This document shows positions 1 to 7,544 of a stretch of DNA of 8,334 nucleotides, in pieces (the stretch's first letter is position 1; every line of letters begins with the position of its first letter). The DNA comes from DASQTB01 sp035642095. Its GTDB lineage: Bacteria > Actinomycetota > UBA4738 > CALAEC01. The translations under genes were made by a program, and so were the position numbers. A model generated the notes under the pieces. The model was given only the letters and a program-made list of their open reading frames with translations, made no database searches and was not told where the DNA came from. Where the stretch lies: assembly GCA_035642095.1 (NCBI GenBank), contig DASQTB010000053.1, forward strand, positions 1 through 8,334, in the 5' to 3' direction.

Positions 1-64
1 GCGTCCCGCCGAGAGCGCGGAGGCCACGCAGTTCGTCCGGGCGGCTCGGGAACGGGGGGGCTGA
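1..64 (+). CDS. C-terminal end of an upstream CDS, possibly RodA/FtsW (partial)
   Basis: An open frame runs in from the left edge and ends at TGA 62-64. It encodes 20 visible residues ending in ...AARERGG. Nearly every codon ends in G or C, as in the real genes of this window, and the next gene starts one base after the stop, as expected in an operon. The visible peptide is a polar tail with no diagnostic motif. The RodA/FtsW (SEDS glycosyltransferase) suggestion rests only on the conserved actinobacterial order rodA-pbpA-pknA-pknB; the sequence itself supports a gene end and nothing more. Confidence 0.5.
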   Translation, partial: RPAESAEATQFVRAARERGG

Positions 65-65
65 C

Positions 66-1547
66 GTGGACCGGCAGATCCGGCGGCTGGCCGTCGGCTT
101 CCTGGTGCTGTTCGGGGCCCTGGCCGTCAACCTCAACTACATCCAGGTCGTGGCGGCCGACCGGATCGCCAACAACACTGCCAACAAACGGCTCCTGATC
201 GAGGAGTACGACGTCGACCGGGGCGAGATCCTGGCCGCGGACGGCCGGACCCTCCTGGCCACCAGCGAGGCGACCGGAGGGGATCTCAAGTACCAGCGGA
301 TCTATCCCCAGGACTCGTCGCTCGGGTACGGCCACGTGACCGGGTACCACTCGTTCATCTTCAGCAGGACCGAGCTCGAGCAGAGCTACAACGATTACCT
401 CTCGGCCCGAGCCGACGAGCTGTTCCCGCAGCGGTTCATCGACCAGCTCCTGGGACGGGACGAGAAGGGCGCCAACCTCGTCCTGACGATCGAGCCCGAG
501 CTCCAGGAGATCGCCGCCCGCGAGCTGAGCGCCGCCGGAGAGGGCGCGGTGGCGGCCATCGATCCCCGCAGCGGCGAGGTCCTGGCCCTGTACGCCAACC
601 CGACGTACGACCCGAACCCCCTGGCGTCCCACGATCCCGACGAGGTCCGCCGGGCCTACCGGCGGCTCGACCCCGAGGAGTCGGACTCGCCCCTGGTGTC
701 CCGGGCCATCGACACGTTCTTCCCGCCGGGCTCGTCGTTCAAGATCGTGACGGCCGCGGCGGCGCTGGAGAACGGGCTCGGGCCCGACCATCTCCGGCCC
801 AATCCGACGGCCCTGGACCTCCCCCAAACCGAGGATGACCTGGAGAACTTCGGCGGTGGGACCTGCTCGGGCGGCTCCCAGATCGACATGGCCTCGGCCC
901 TCCAGCAGTCGTGCAACGTCTACTTCGCCGGCCTGGGGCTGGAGCTGGGGCCGGAGGCCCTGATCGAGCAGTCGGAGCGGTTCGGGTTCAACGGCAACGT
1001 CCCGTTCGACATCCCCTTCGTGGAGAGCCAGATCCCCGGCCTGGAGGCGTTCGAGGAGGACCTCCCCGCGGTGGCCCAGTCGGCCATCGGGCAGCGCGAC
1101 GTCCGGACCAACGTCCTTCACATGGCCCTGATCGCCGGGGCCATCGGGAACGAGGGGATCATGATGGACCCCCGTCTGGTCCGCCGGGTCGAGGACCCGA
1201 AGGGGCGGGTCCTCCGGGAGTTCGGCCCGGAGGAGTTCGGCCAGCCGATGAGCTCGGAGAACGCAGGGACGCTCACGGAGATGATGACCAGCGTGGTGTC
1301 CGGCGGGACCGGCACGGCCGCCCAGATCCCCGGCATCGAGGTGGCCGGCAAGACCGGCACCGCCCAGACCGCCCAGGGCGAGGCCCCCCACGCCTGGTTC
1401 GTCTCATTCGCTCCCGCCGACGACCCGCAGATCGCCGTGGCTGTGGTCGTCCTCAACGGGGGCAACCTGGGCAGCGAGGCCACCGGCGGCGAGATCTCCG
1501 CCCCCATCGCCCGGGCGCTGATGGATGCCCACCTCCGAGGGGAATAA
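66..1547 (+). CDS. pbpA: Class B penicillin-binding protein (PbpA-type peptidoglycan D,D-transpeptidase)
   Basis: Membrane-anchored transpeptidase that cross-links peptidoglycan stem peptides outside the cytoplasmic membrane, normally partnered with a SEDS polymerase (RodA/FtsW). At 493 aa it matches actinobacterial PbpA (about 490 aa). A short basic N-terminus is followed by one membrane segment (about residues 8-24). The class B pedestal hallmark is RGEI (52-55) with DG at 59-60. The transpeptidase domain (about 145-490) carries all three catalytic motifs: SSFK (223-226, nucleophile Ser223), SCN (282-284) and KTG (429-431). There are no PASTA repeats. The GTG start lies one base after the upstream stop, with a G-run (54-60) as a possible ribosome site, which suggests translational coupling. 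The kinase gene follows at once. It is a likely beta-lactam target and a possible substrate of the neighbouring kinases (inference). Confidence 0.95.
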   Translation: MDRQIRRLAVGFLVLFGALAVNLNYIQVVAADRIANNTANKRLLIEEYDVDRGEILAADGRTLLATSEATGGDLKYQRIYPQDSSLGYGHVTGYHSFIFSRTELEQSYNDYLSARADELFPQRFIDQLLGRDEKGANLVLTIEPELQEIAARELSAAGEGAVAAIDPRSGEVLALYANPTYDPNPLASHDPDEVRRAYRRLDPEESDSPLVSRAIDTFFPPGSSFKIVTAAAALENGLGPDHLRPNPTALDLPQTEDDLENFGGGTCSGGSQIDMASALQQSCNVYFAGLGLELGPEALIEQSERFGFNGNVPFDIPFVESQIPGLEAFEEDLPAVAQSAIGQRDVRTNVLHMALIAGAIGNEGIMMDPRLVRRVEDPKGRVLREFGPEEFGQPMSSENAGTLTEMMTSVVSGGTGTAAQIPGIEVAGKTGTAQTAQGEAPHAWFVSFAPADDPQIAVAVVVLNGGNLGSEATGGEISAPIARALMDAHLRGE

Positions 1548-1572
1548 AGGACTCAGCGAGGCGACCAATCGA

Positions 1573-3087
1573 ATGGCCCAACAGGTTCTCAACGAGCGGT
1601 ACAAGGTCGAGACGACTTTGGGCGAGGGCGGCATGGCCCGGGTGTACCGAGGCACCGACCAGGTCCTGGACCGGACCGTGGCCATCAAGGTCCTGGCCGA
1701 CCGGTACGCGGAGGACGATAACTTCGTGACCCGGTTCCGCCGGGAGGCCCAGGCCGCGGCGGCCCTCAGCCACCCGAACGTGGTGGCCGTGTTCGACACC
1801 GGCGACGACGCCGCGGCGCACTACATCGTCATGGAGTACGTCGAGGGCCGGACCCTGGGCGAGGTGCTGAAGGTCGAGGGACCCCTCGATGCGGACCGGG
1901 CCTCCGCCATCGCCGAGGACGTGGCCACCGCCCTCCAGGCGGCGCACGAGCGCGGCCTGGTCCACCGCGACGTCAAGCCGGGCAACGTGATGATCGACAC
2001 CGAGGGCCGGATCAAGGTGATGGACTTCGGGATCGCCCGGGCGGCAGCCAACGACACACTGACCCAGACCGGCACCGTCCTCGGAACCGCGGCGTACCTG
2101 TCGCCCGAGCAGGCCCGCGGCGACAGCGTGGACGCTCGATCCGACATCTACTCCCTGGGCTGCGTGCTGTTCGAGATGGTCGCCGGACGTCCTCCGTTCA
2201 CCGGCGACTCGCCCGTGTCCCTGGCCTTCCGGCATGTGAACGAAGACCCGCAACGGCCGTCGGCCTACCGGCCGGGGGTCCCACCGCAGCTCGAGGCGGT
2301 GGTCATGCGGGCCCTGGAGAAGGATCCCGGCCGGCGATACCAGTCGGCCGAGGAGTTTCGCCGGGCCCTGGCCGACGCCCGGTCCGGGGCGACGGCCACC
2401 GTGCCGATCGGGGCGGCGGCCACCGGAGGGGATACGGCGGTGATGGCCCCCCCGGGAACGGAAGGGATCGCGCCGGCCGGTGCTCTTCCGCCCGATGTCG
2501 GCCGTCGCCGGCCCCCCTGGCTCCTTCTGGTCCTCCTGGGCGCGGCGATCCTGGTCGTGGCCGGCTTCCTGGCGTTGACGCTTCTGGCCGACGGGGACCG
2601 GGGGGAGCGCCGGAGGGAACGGCGGCAGGAGGCCCGGGAGCAGGCGGCGGAGGAGATCCCCGCGCCCGAGGATGCCCTGGCCGCGTTCGATGACCTTCTG
2701 ACCTCGGGGGTGGCCGACGGGACCGTGACCCTCGATGCGGCCACCAAGATCGCCGACAAGGTCGACGCCGCCGGCGACCGGTACCTGGAGGCCGACCTCG
2801 AGGGAGCCCTCCACGAGCTGGAGGGCGCCCAGGAGGAGATCGACAAGGGCGTCGAGGAGGCGGAGATCACCGACCAGGAGACGGCGTCGGCGCTCCACGA
2901 GGGCCTCGACGTGGTGGCCGCGTCCATGGAGGCCGCCGCTCCCGAGACGCCCGTCGAGGAGGAGCCCTCCGGCGACGAGGGCGAGGAGGAAGAAGAAGGC
3001 GCCTCCTCGGGATCCGGGAACAGCGAGGAAGCGCCCGGCCACAGCGAGGGCAAGGGGGAGGGGAAGGGGAAGGACAAGGACGATTGA
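1573..3087 (+). CDS. pknA: Membrane Ser/Thr protein kinase in the pknA position, with a non-PASTA helical ectodomain
   Basis: A 504-aa receptor-type Hanks kinase that phosphorylates Ser/Thr of cytoplasmic proteins. The kinase domain is about residues 10-268 and complete: glycine loop GEGGMARV (17-24), Lys39 in VAIK, HRD with catalytic Asp133, Lys135 and Asn138, and DFG 151-153. The activation loop TLTQT has Thr164/Thr166 matching the autophosphorylated Thr171/Thr173 of M. tuberculosis PknB. A Pro/Ala/Thr-rich linker holds TAVM (288-291). One membrane span is at about 316-339. Outside lie an Arg/Glu-rich stretch (343-361), a helical module (about 366-455) resembling FIMAH-type domains, and an acidic tail ending in Gly/Lys/Asp. 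No PASTA repeat is present. I chose ATG 1573 because it has GAGG at 1558-1561; ATG 1525 would add 16 residues inside pbpA and has no ribosome site. The symbol rests on synteny, and the ectodomain differs from classical PknA. Confidence 0.92.
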   Translation: MAQQVLNERYKVETTLGEGGMARVYRGTDQVLDRTVAIKVLADRYAEDDNFVTRFRREAQAAAALSHPNVVAVFDTGDDAAAHYIVMEYVEGRTLGEVLKVEGPLDADRASAIAEDVATALQAAHERGLVHRDVKPGNVMIDTEGRIKVMDFGIARAAANDTLTQTGTVLGTAAYLSPEQARGDSVDARSDIYSLGCVLFEMVAGRPPFTGDSPVSLAFRHVNEDPQRPSAYRPGVPPQLEAVVMRALEKDPGRRYQSAEEFRRALADARSGATATVPIGAAATGGDTAVMAPPGTEGIAPAGALPPDVGRRRPPWLLLVLLGAAILVVAGFLALTLLADGDRGERRRERRQEAREQAAEEIPAPEDALAAFDDLLTSGVADGTVTLDAATKIADKVDAAGDRYLEADLEGALHELEGAQEEIDKGVEEAEITDQETASALHEGLDVVAASMEAAAPETPVEEEPSGDEGEEEEEGASSGSGNSEEAPGHSEGKGEGKGKDKDD

Positions 3088-3112
3088 CCGGTTCGTACAG
3101 ACGTCCCCCCGC

Positions 3113-3118
3113 TAGCAT
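3113..3118 (+). promoter_or_regulatory. Possible -10 element (TAGCAT) ahead of pknB
   Basis: The hexamer TAGCAT fits the actinobacterial TANNNT -10 pattern and lies in the 52-base gap between the two kinase genes. Seven bases separate it from ATG 3126, the spacing expected if transcription starts on that A. I see no convincing -35 box: the TTGACC at 3084-3089 is about 24 bases upstream, too far for the usual 16-18 base spacer. A second promoter here would allow pknB to be expressed separately from the upstream genes. Confidence 0.35.
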
Positions 3119-3125
3119 GTCGCCG

Positions 3126-3143
3126 ATGGACGGCCAGCCGTGA
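3126..3143 (+). CDS. Candidate five-codon leader ORF (MDGQP) overlapping the pknB start
   Basis: ATG 3126 begins an ORF of five codons, and its TGA (3141-3143) overlaps the GTG start of pknB (3140-3142) in a GTGA arrangement. ATG 3117 lies in the same frame and would give an eight-codon version. If transcription starts at 3126, as the TAGCAT placement suggests, the transcript would be leaderless and ribosomes would finish the mini-ORF exactly on the pknB start, coupling the two. The ORF is far too short for coding statistics, so this rests on geometry alone. Confidence 0.28.
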   Translation: MDGQP

Positions 3144-4855
3144 GCCAGCAGTCCCCCCGGCGCGTGTTGAACGGCCGTTACGAGATCCAGGACCTGCTCG
3201 GGCAGGGTGGCATGGCCAGGGTGTTCCGGGGCACGGACCGGGTCCTGGGACGAACCGTGGCCGTGAAGGTCCTGTCTCCCCAGTTCGCCGGGGACGATCA
3301 GTTCGTGGCCAGGTTCCGCCGGGAGGCCCAGGCCGCGGCCGGCCTCAACCACCCCAACATCGTGTCCGTATACGACACCGGCGACCAGGGCGACGTGCAC
3401 TACATCGTCATGGAGTTCGTCCAGGGCCGGACCCTCCGCGACGTCGTTCGACAGGAGGGGCCGCTGATGCCCGACCGAGCGTCGGAGATCGCCCAAGCGG
3501 TGGCCCGGGCACTGGCATCGGCGCACGAAGCGGGGCTGGTCCACCGGGACATCAAGCCCGGGAACGTCATGCTCACCCGGGACGGCGAGGTGAAGGTGAT
3601 GGACTTCGGCATCGCCCGGAGCTCGACAGGGGACACGCTGACCCAGACGGCGGCGGTGTTGGGCACGGCGTCGTACCTCTCCCCCGAGCAGGCTCAGGGG
3701 AACCCGGTCGATGCCCGTTCGGATATCTACTCCCTCGGTTGCGTGCTGTACGAGATGCTGACCGGCCGGGCCCCGTTCGTCGGCGACTCGCCGGTGGCCA
3801 TCGCCTACAAGCACGTCCGAGAAGATCCGGTTCCCCCGGGCCACCTCAACCAGGACGTTCCCGACTCGCTGGAGGCTGTGGTCATGAAGTCCATGGCCAA
3901 GAACCCCGACAACCGGTACCAGACCGCGGACGAGCTCCGGGAGGACCTGGAGCGGGCCTCCGCCGGCCTTCCCACCCTGGCCACGCCGCTCCTGGCCGGG
4001 GACGCCACGGAGATGCTGACCCGGCGAGTGCCGGACGAGGGCACCGCGGTGATGACCGGCGTCCCTCCCGACGAGCGGCCGGAGCGCAAGCGCCGGTGGT
4101 GGGTCGTCCTGGTGGTGCTGCTCCTCCTTGCGGCCCTCGGGGCGGCGGCGTACTTCCTGGTCCGAACGCTGCTGCCGGAACAGCCCACCGGTGTGGTCGT
4201 TCCCGGCGTCGTCGGACAGACCGAGGACGAGGCCACTGACGCCCTGGAGGACGCGGGGTTCGAGGTCGAGGTAGAACGCGAGGTCAACGAGGACGTCCCC
4301 CGGAACGAGGTGTTCGAACAGGACCCCCAGGCCGGGGAGCGTCTGGAACGCGGCGAGACCGTGACCATCACCGTCTCTCGCGGTGAGCGCCAGGTCGAGG
4401 TGCCGAGGTTGGAGGGACTGACGGTCGAGGAGGCCGAGCAGACCCTGGCGGATGAGAATCTCGAGCTCGGCACGCAGACCGACGAGGCCAGCGATGCCGA
4501 GGAGGGAACCATCATCGCCCAGGACCCGGCACCCGGGGAACAGATCGAGCCGGGGGGCTCCGTGGATGTGACCGTCTCCTCCGGGCCCGAGACCGTGCTC
4601 GTTCCCGACGTGATCTGCCAGAGCATCGACGACGCCCAGGCCGCGATCGAGGCGCAGGGCTTGGGCTTCGACGTCACCGGCGAACGGGCCTCCGAGGAGT
4701 GTGACCCGGGAACCGTCGCCGAGCAGAACCCCACCGGCGGCTCCCAGGTCCAGCCCGGCACGACGGTCAGGGTGAAGCAAGCGGTCGAGCCCGTGGAGCC
4801 CACCCCGACGATCACCCTGCCGCCCACCCCGACGGTCGAGACCGGGGACGACTAG
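3140..4855 (+). CDS. pknB: PknB-type Ser/Thr protein kinase with three PASTA domains
   Basis: A 571-aa transmembrane kinase of the PknB/Stk1/PrkC group; family members bind muropeptides or lipid II through PASTA domains and adjust cell-wall synthesis and division. Kinase domain, about residues 14-275: GQGGMARV glycine loop, Lys43 in VAVK, HRD with Asp137, Lys139 and Asn142, DFG 155-157, and activation-loop Thr168, Thr170 and Thr176 matching Thr171, Thr173 and Thr179 of M. tuberculosis PknB. The juxtamembrane linker has TEMLT (290-294) and TAVM (302-305). A basic RKRR stop precedes the span at about 320-341. PASTA units lie at about 352-414, 418-482 and 486-548, one fewer than in M. tuberculosis PknB; the third has Cys493 and Cys521. 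The C-terminus is a Pro/Thr-rich tail (549-571). GTG 3140 was chosen because the kinase begins normally there; only a weak GGA precedes it, so coupling to the mini-ORF may matter. Confidence 0.95.
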   Translation: MSQQSPRRVLNGRYEIQDLLGQGGMARVFRGTDRVLGRTVAVKVLSPQFAGDDQFVARFRREAQAAAGLNHPNIVSVYDTGDQGDVHYIVMEFVQGRTLRDVVRQEGPLMPDRASEIAQAVARALASAHEAGLVHRDIKPGNVMLTRDGEVKVMDFGIARSSTGDTLTQTAAVLGTASYLSPEQAQGNPVDARSDIYSLGCVLYEMLTGRAPFVGDSPVAIAYKHVREDPVPPGHLNQDVPDSLEAVVMKSMAKNPDNRYQTADELREDLERASAGLPTLATPLLAGDATEMLTRRVPDEGTAVMTGVPPDERPERKRRWWVVLVVLLLLAALGAAAYFLVRTLLPEQPTGVVVPGVVGQTEDEATDALEDAGFEVEVEREVNEDVPRNEVFEQDPQAGERLERGETVTITVSRGERQVEVPRLEGLTVEEAEQTLADENLELGTQTDEASDAEEGTIIAQDPAPGEQIEPGGSVDVTVSSGPETVLVPDVICQSIDDAQAAIEAQGLGFDVTGERASEECDPGTVAEQNPTGGSQVQPGTTVRVKQAVEPVEPTPTITLPPTPTVETGDD

Positions 4856-4860
4856 TCACG

Positions 4861-4877
4861 GCGGGTCGGAGGCCCGC
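4861..4877 (+). other. Short GC-rich inverted repeat between pknB and the ThyX-like gene
   Basis: GCGGGTC (4861-4867) can pair with GGCCCGC (4871-4877) around the loop GGA, giving a seven-pair stem with one G-U pair. No T-run follows, so it is not a standard intrinsic terminator. It lies directly upstream of the TACCAT hexamer, where the spacer of that promoter would be. It could be a weak terminator-like stem, an operator half-site pair, or chance in GC-rich DNA. Confidence 0.25.
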
Positions 4878-4879
4878 GG

Positions 4880-4885
4880 TACCAT
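4880..4885 (+). promoter_or_regulatory. Possible -10 element (TACCAT) for a leaderless ThyX-like mRNA
   Basis: TACCAT matches TANNNT, and the GTG start at 4893 begins after exactly seven bases, so transcription would be predicted to start on the G of the start codon. No Shine-Dalgarno sequence lies in the seven bases between, as expected for a leaderless message. No clear -35 hexamer is visible in the expected region (about 4856-4863). The same arrangement is found ahead of pknB, which strengthens both. Confidence 0.42.
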
Positions 4886-4892
4886 CCGCCCG

Positions 4893-6496
<1,604 letters not shown>

Positions 6497-6500
<4 letters not shown>

Positions 6501-6667
6501 CTCGTCAGGTGGCGCTCCTCCTGGCGCTGGGGTCCCTGGCGGCGGCCGGAGCGATCGTGTCCTTCGGCACGTGGATCCTGCTGCGCCGTGGCCGGCGCCG
6601 GGGGAAGGCCGAGGAGGCGGACGGCAGATCCTCGGCCGCTCCAGGATCCGGGCGGATCGCGGACTGA
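6497..6667 (+). CDS. Small single-span membrane protein (56 aa), unknown function
   Basis: ATG 6497 overlaps the stop of the ThyX-like gene in an ATGA arrangement, a typical sign of translational coupling. The predicted 56-aa product has one hydrophobic segment (about residues 5-29) rich in Ala and Leu, followed at once by a strongly basic stretch (RRGRRRGK, 30-37) and a small, polar, Ser/Ala/Gly-rich tail. By the positive-inside rule the tail would be cytoplasmic and the N-terminus outside. The frame stays open past the upstream stop and uses G/C-ending codons. I recognise no family. It could be an accessory or anchor for a neighbour, or a spurious small ORF, though the overlap and membrane pattern favour a real gene. 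Confidence 0.6.
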
Positions 6668-6674
6668 CCGGTGC

Positions 6675-6703
6675 TTGACTCCCTTCCAGGCGTCGTCTAA
6701 GAA
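6675..6703 (+). promoter_or_regulatory. Sigma-A-type promoter for the proline-tailed membrane protein gene
   Basis: A -35 hexamer TTGACT (6675-6680; five of six match TTGACA) and a -10 hexamer TAAGAA (6698-6703) are separated by 17 bases, the ideal spacer. The predicted transcription start is near 6711, giving a 5' leader of about 22 bases that contains the ribosome site at 6722-6727. The -10 is weaker (about three of six). It lies just after the 56-aa gene, so 6733-7503 probably forms its own transcription unit. Confidence 0.55.
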
Positions 6704-6721
6704 CAGACAAACCTCGACCCG

Positions 6722-6727
6722 AAAGGA
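6722..6727 (+). promoter_or_regulatory. Shine-Dalgarno site (AAAGGA) fixing the start at 6733
   Basis: AAAGGA is complementary to the 3' end of 16S rRNA and ends five bases before ATG 6733. This is the clearest ribosome binding site in the window, in contrast to the poor or absent sites before pknB and the ThyX-like gene. Confidence 0.6.
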
Positions 6728-6732
6728 CACCG

Positions 6733-7503
6733 ATGAAACGGTTCCTGTCCTCGCCCTTCTTCCTCATCGCCCTGATCGCCTTCGTGTTTCCGTTCTTCAC
6801 CGTGCAGTGCGCCCAGGAGGGGTTCGGCGACCTGGCCGGCCAGCTCGGAGAGCAGTTCGGTGGCGAGGTGACCCAGGAGCAGCTCGAGGAGACCGTGACG
6901 GGGTTGGAGCTGATCACCGGAGAAGCGGAGGAGGCCCTGGCCGAGAGCGACACGGAGGATGCGCCGGTTCCCGGCCCCACCCCCTCGGTCCCTGGGCTGC
7001 CGGGCGACCAGGCCGGCGGGGTCGAGCCCGACCTCGGGCTGGTGCAGATCCTGGCCATCGCCGCGGCCGCCGTCGCCCTGCTCGGGATCTTCCTCTCGCT
7101 CCTCGGTGGTCGGACCGGTGGCCTCGTCGCCCTGATCCTCGGGGCGATCGGCGCGATCCTCGTCTTCCTGCTGCCCGGCCAGTTCGAGTCCGGCCTCTTC
7201 GGCGACCAGGCCGGCCAGCTCAGGGCTTTCGTCGAGGTCGAGAACGAGTGGGGCTATTGGCTGGCCCTGGCGGGCTTCGTGATCGCGGCAGTCACGGGGC
7301 TGGTCCGCCTGCTCATGCGGGAGGGGCCTCGACCGATGCCCACGGCACCGCCTCCCGCCGCCGGAACGACGTCGGGCTTCGGGCCGCCTCCCCCCTCGCC
7401 GCCCCCGGCGGCTCCGCCGCCAACCGCTCCGCCTCCGGCACAGCCCCCTCCCCCGCCTCCCGCAGGGGGACCGCCGCCGCCCGGAAGGCAACCGCCGCCG
7501 TAG
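6733..7503 (+). CDS. Four-span membrane protein with a proline-rich C-terminal tail, unknown function
   Basis: 256 aa. Predicted membrane segments lie at about residues 8-24, 103-124, 130-147 and 175-195. The first span ends in PFFTVQC (20-26) and is followed by a polar, Glu/Gln-rich loop (27-100) containing TGLELITG (56-63). A short hydrophobic region with PF.TV.C followed later by TGL.L.TG recalls a loosely defined group of bacterial membrane proteins of unknown function; this is recollection, not proof. After the fourth span comes a tail (about 200-256) of proline runs broken by Ala, Ser, Gly and Thr, ending in PPP, predicted cytoplasmic if the N-terminus is inside. It has its own promoter and Shine-Dalgarno site. 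Its function is unknown; the tail could bind proline-recognising partners or be a disordered spacer. Confidence 0.82.
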   Translation: MKRFLSSPFFLIALIAFVFPFFTVQCAQEGFGDLAGQLGEQFGGEVTQEQLEETVTGLELITGEAEEALAESDTEDAPVPGPTPSVPGLPGDQAGGVEPDLGLVQILAIAAAAVALLGIFLSLLGGRTGGLVALILGAIGAILVFLLPGQFESGLFGDQAGQLRAFVEVENEWGYWLALAGFVIAAVTGLVRLLMREGPRPMPTAPPPAAGTTSGFGPPPPSPPPAAPPPTAPPPAQPPPPPPAGGPPPPGRQPPP

Positions 7504-7544
7504 AGGTCCTACGAGGCGACACGCCGAGGGCCGCCGAGGGGGGG
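7504..7544. other. Short gap between convergent genes, no clear terminator
   Basis: These 41 bases separate two gene ends that point towards each other. The nine-base sequence CGCCGAGGG occurs twice (7522-7530 and 7532-7540), followed by a G-run. I found no stem followed by a T-run on either strand, so termination may be Rho-dependent or lie within the genes. Confidence 0.4.

Noticed and set aside
1525..1572. Earlier ATG start for the first kinase, adding 16 residues
   Set aside because: It lies inside the end of pbpA, has no ribosome site, and the extra residues look unlike a kinase N-terminus; ATG 1573 has GAGG 11 bases upstream and leads straight into the kinase domain.
3084..3089. TTGACC as a -35 box for pknB
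   Set aside because: The distance to TAGCAT is 24 bases, too long for a sigma-A spacer, and it overlaps the stop of the preceding gene.
1453..4780. Very long minus-strand open frames opposite the two kinase genes (1453-3042 and 2867-4780)
   Set aside because: They lie antisense to genes with complete kinase and PASTA motifs, encode low-complexity Arg/Gly/His-rich peptides with no motifs, and are expected when GC is about 70% and stop codons are rare.
4861..4877. Intrinsic terminator after pknB
   Set aside because: The seven-pair GC stem is not followed by a T-run and sits immediately before the predicted -10 of the next gene.
6781..6813. Lipoprotein signal in the proline-tailed membrane protein
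   Set aside because: The residues before Cys26 (TVQ) do not fit a lipobox, where small residues such as Ala or Gly precede the Cys.
7338..7500. CRISPR or tandem-repeat array in the CCG-rich region
   Set aside because: The repetition is explained by proline codons in a proline-rich coding tail; there are no regular repeats and spacers.
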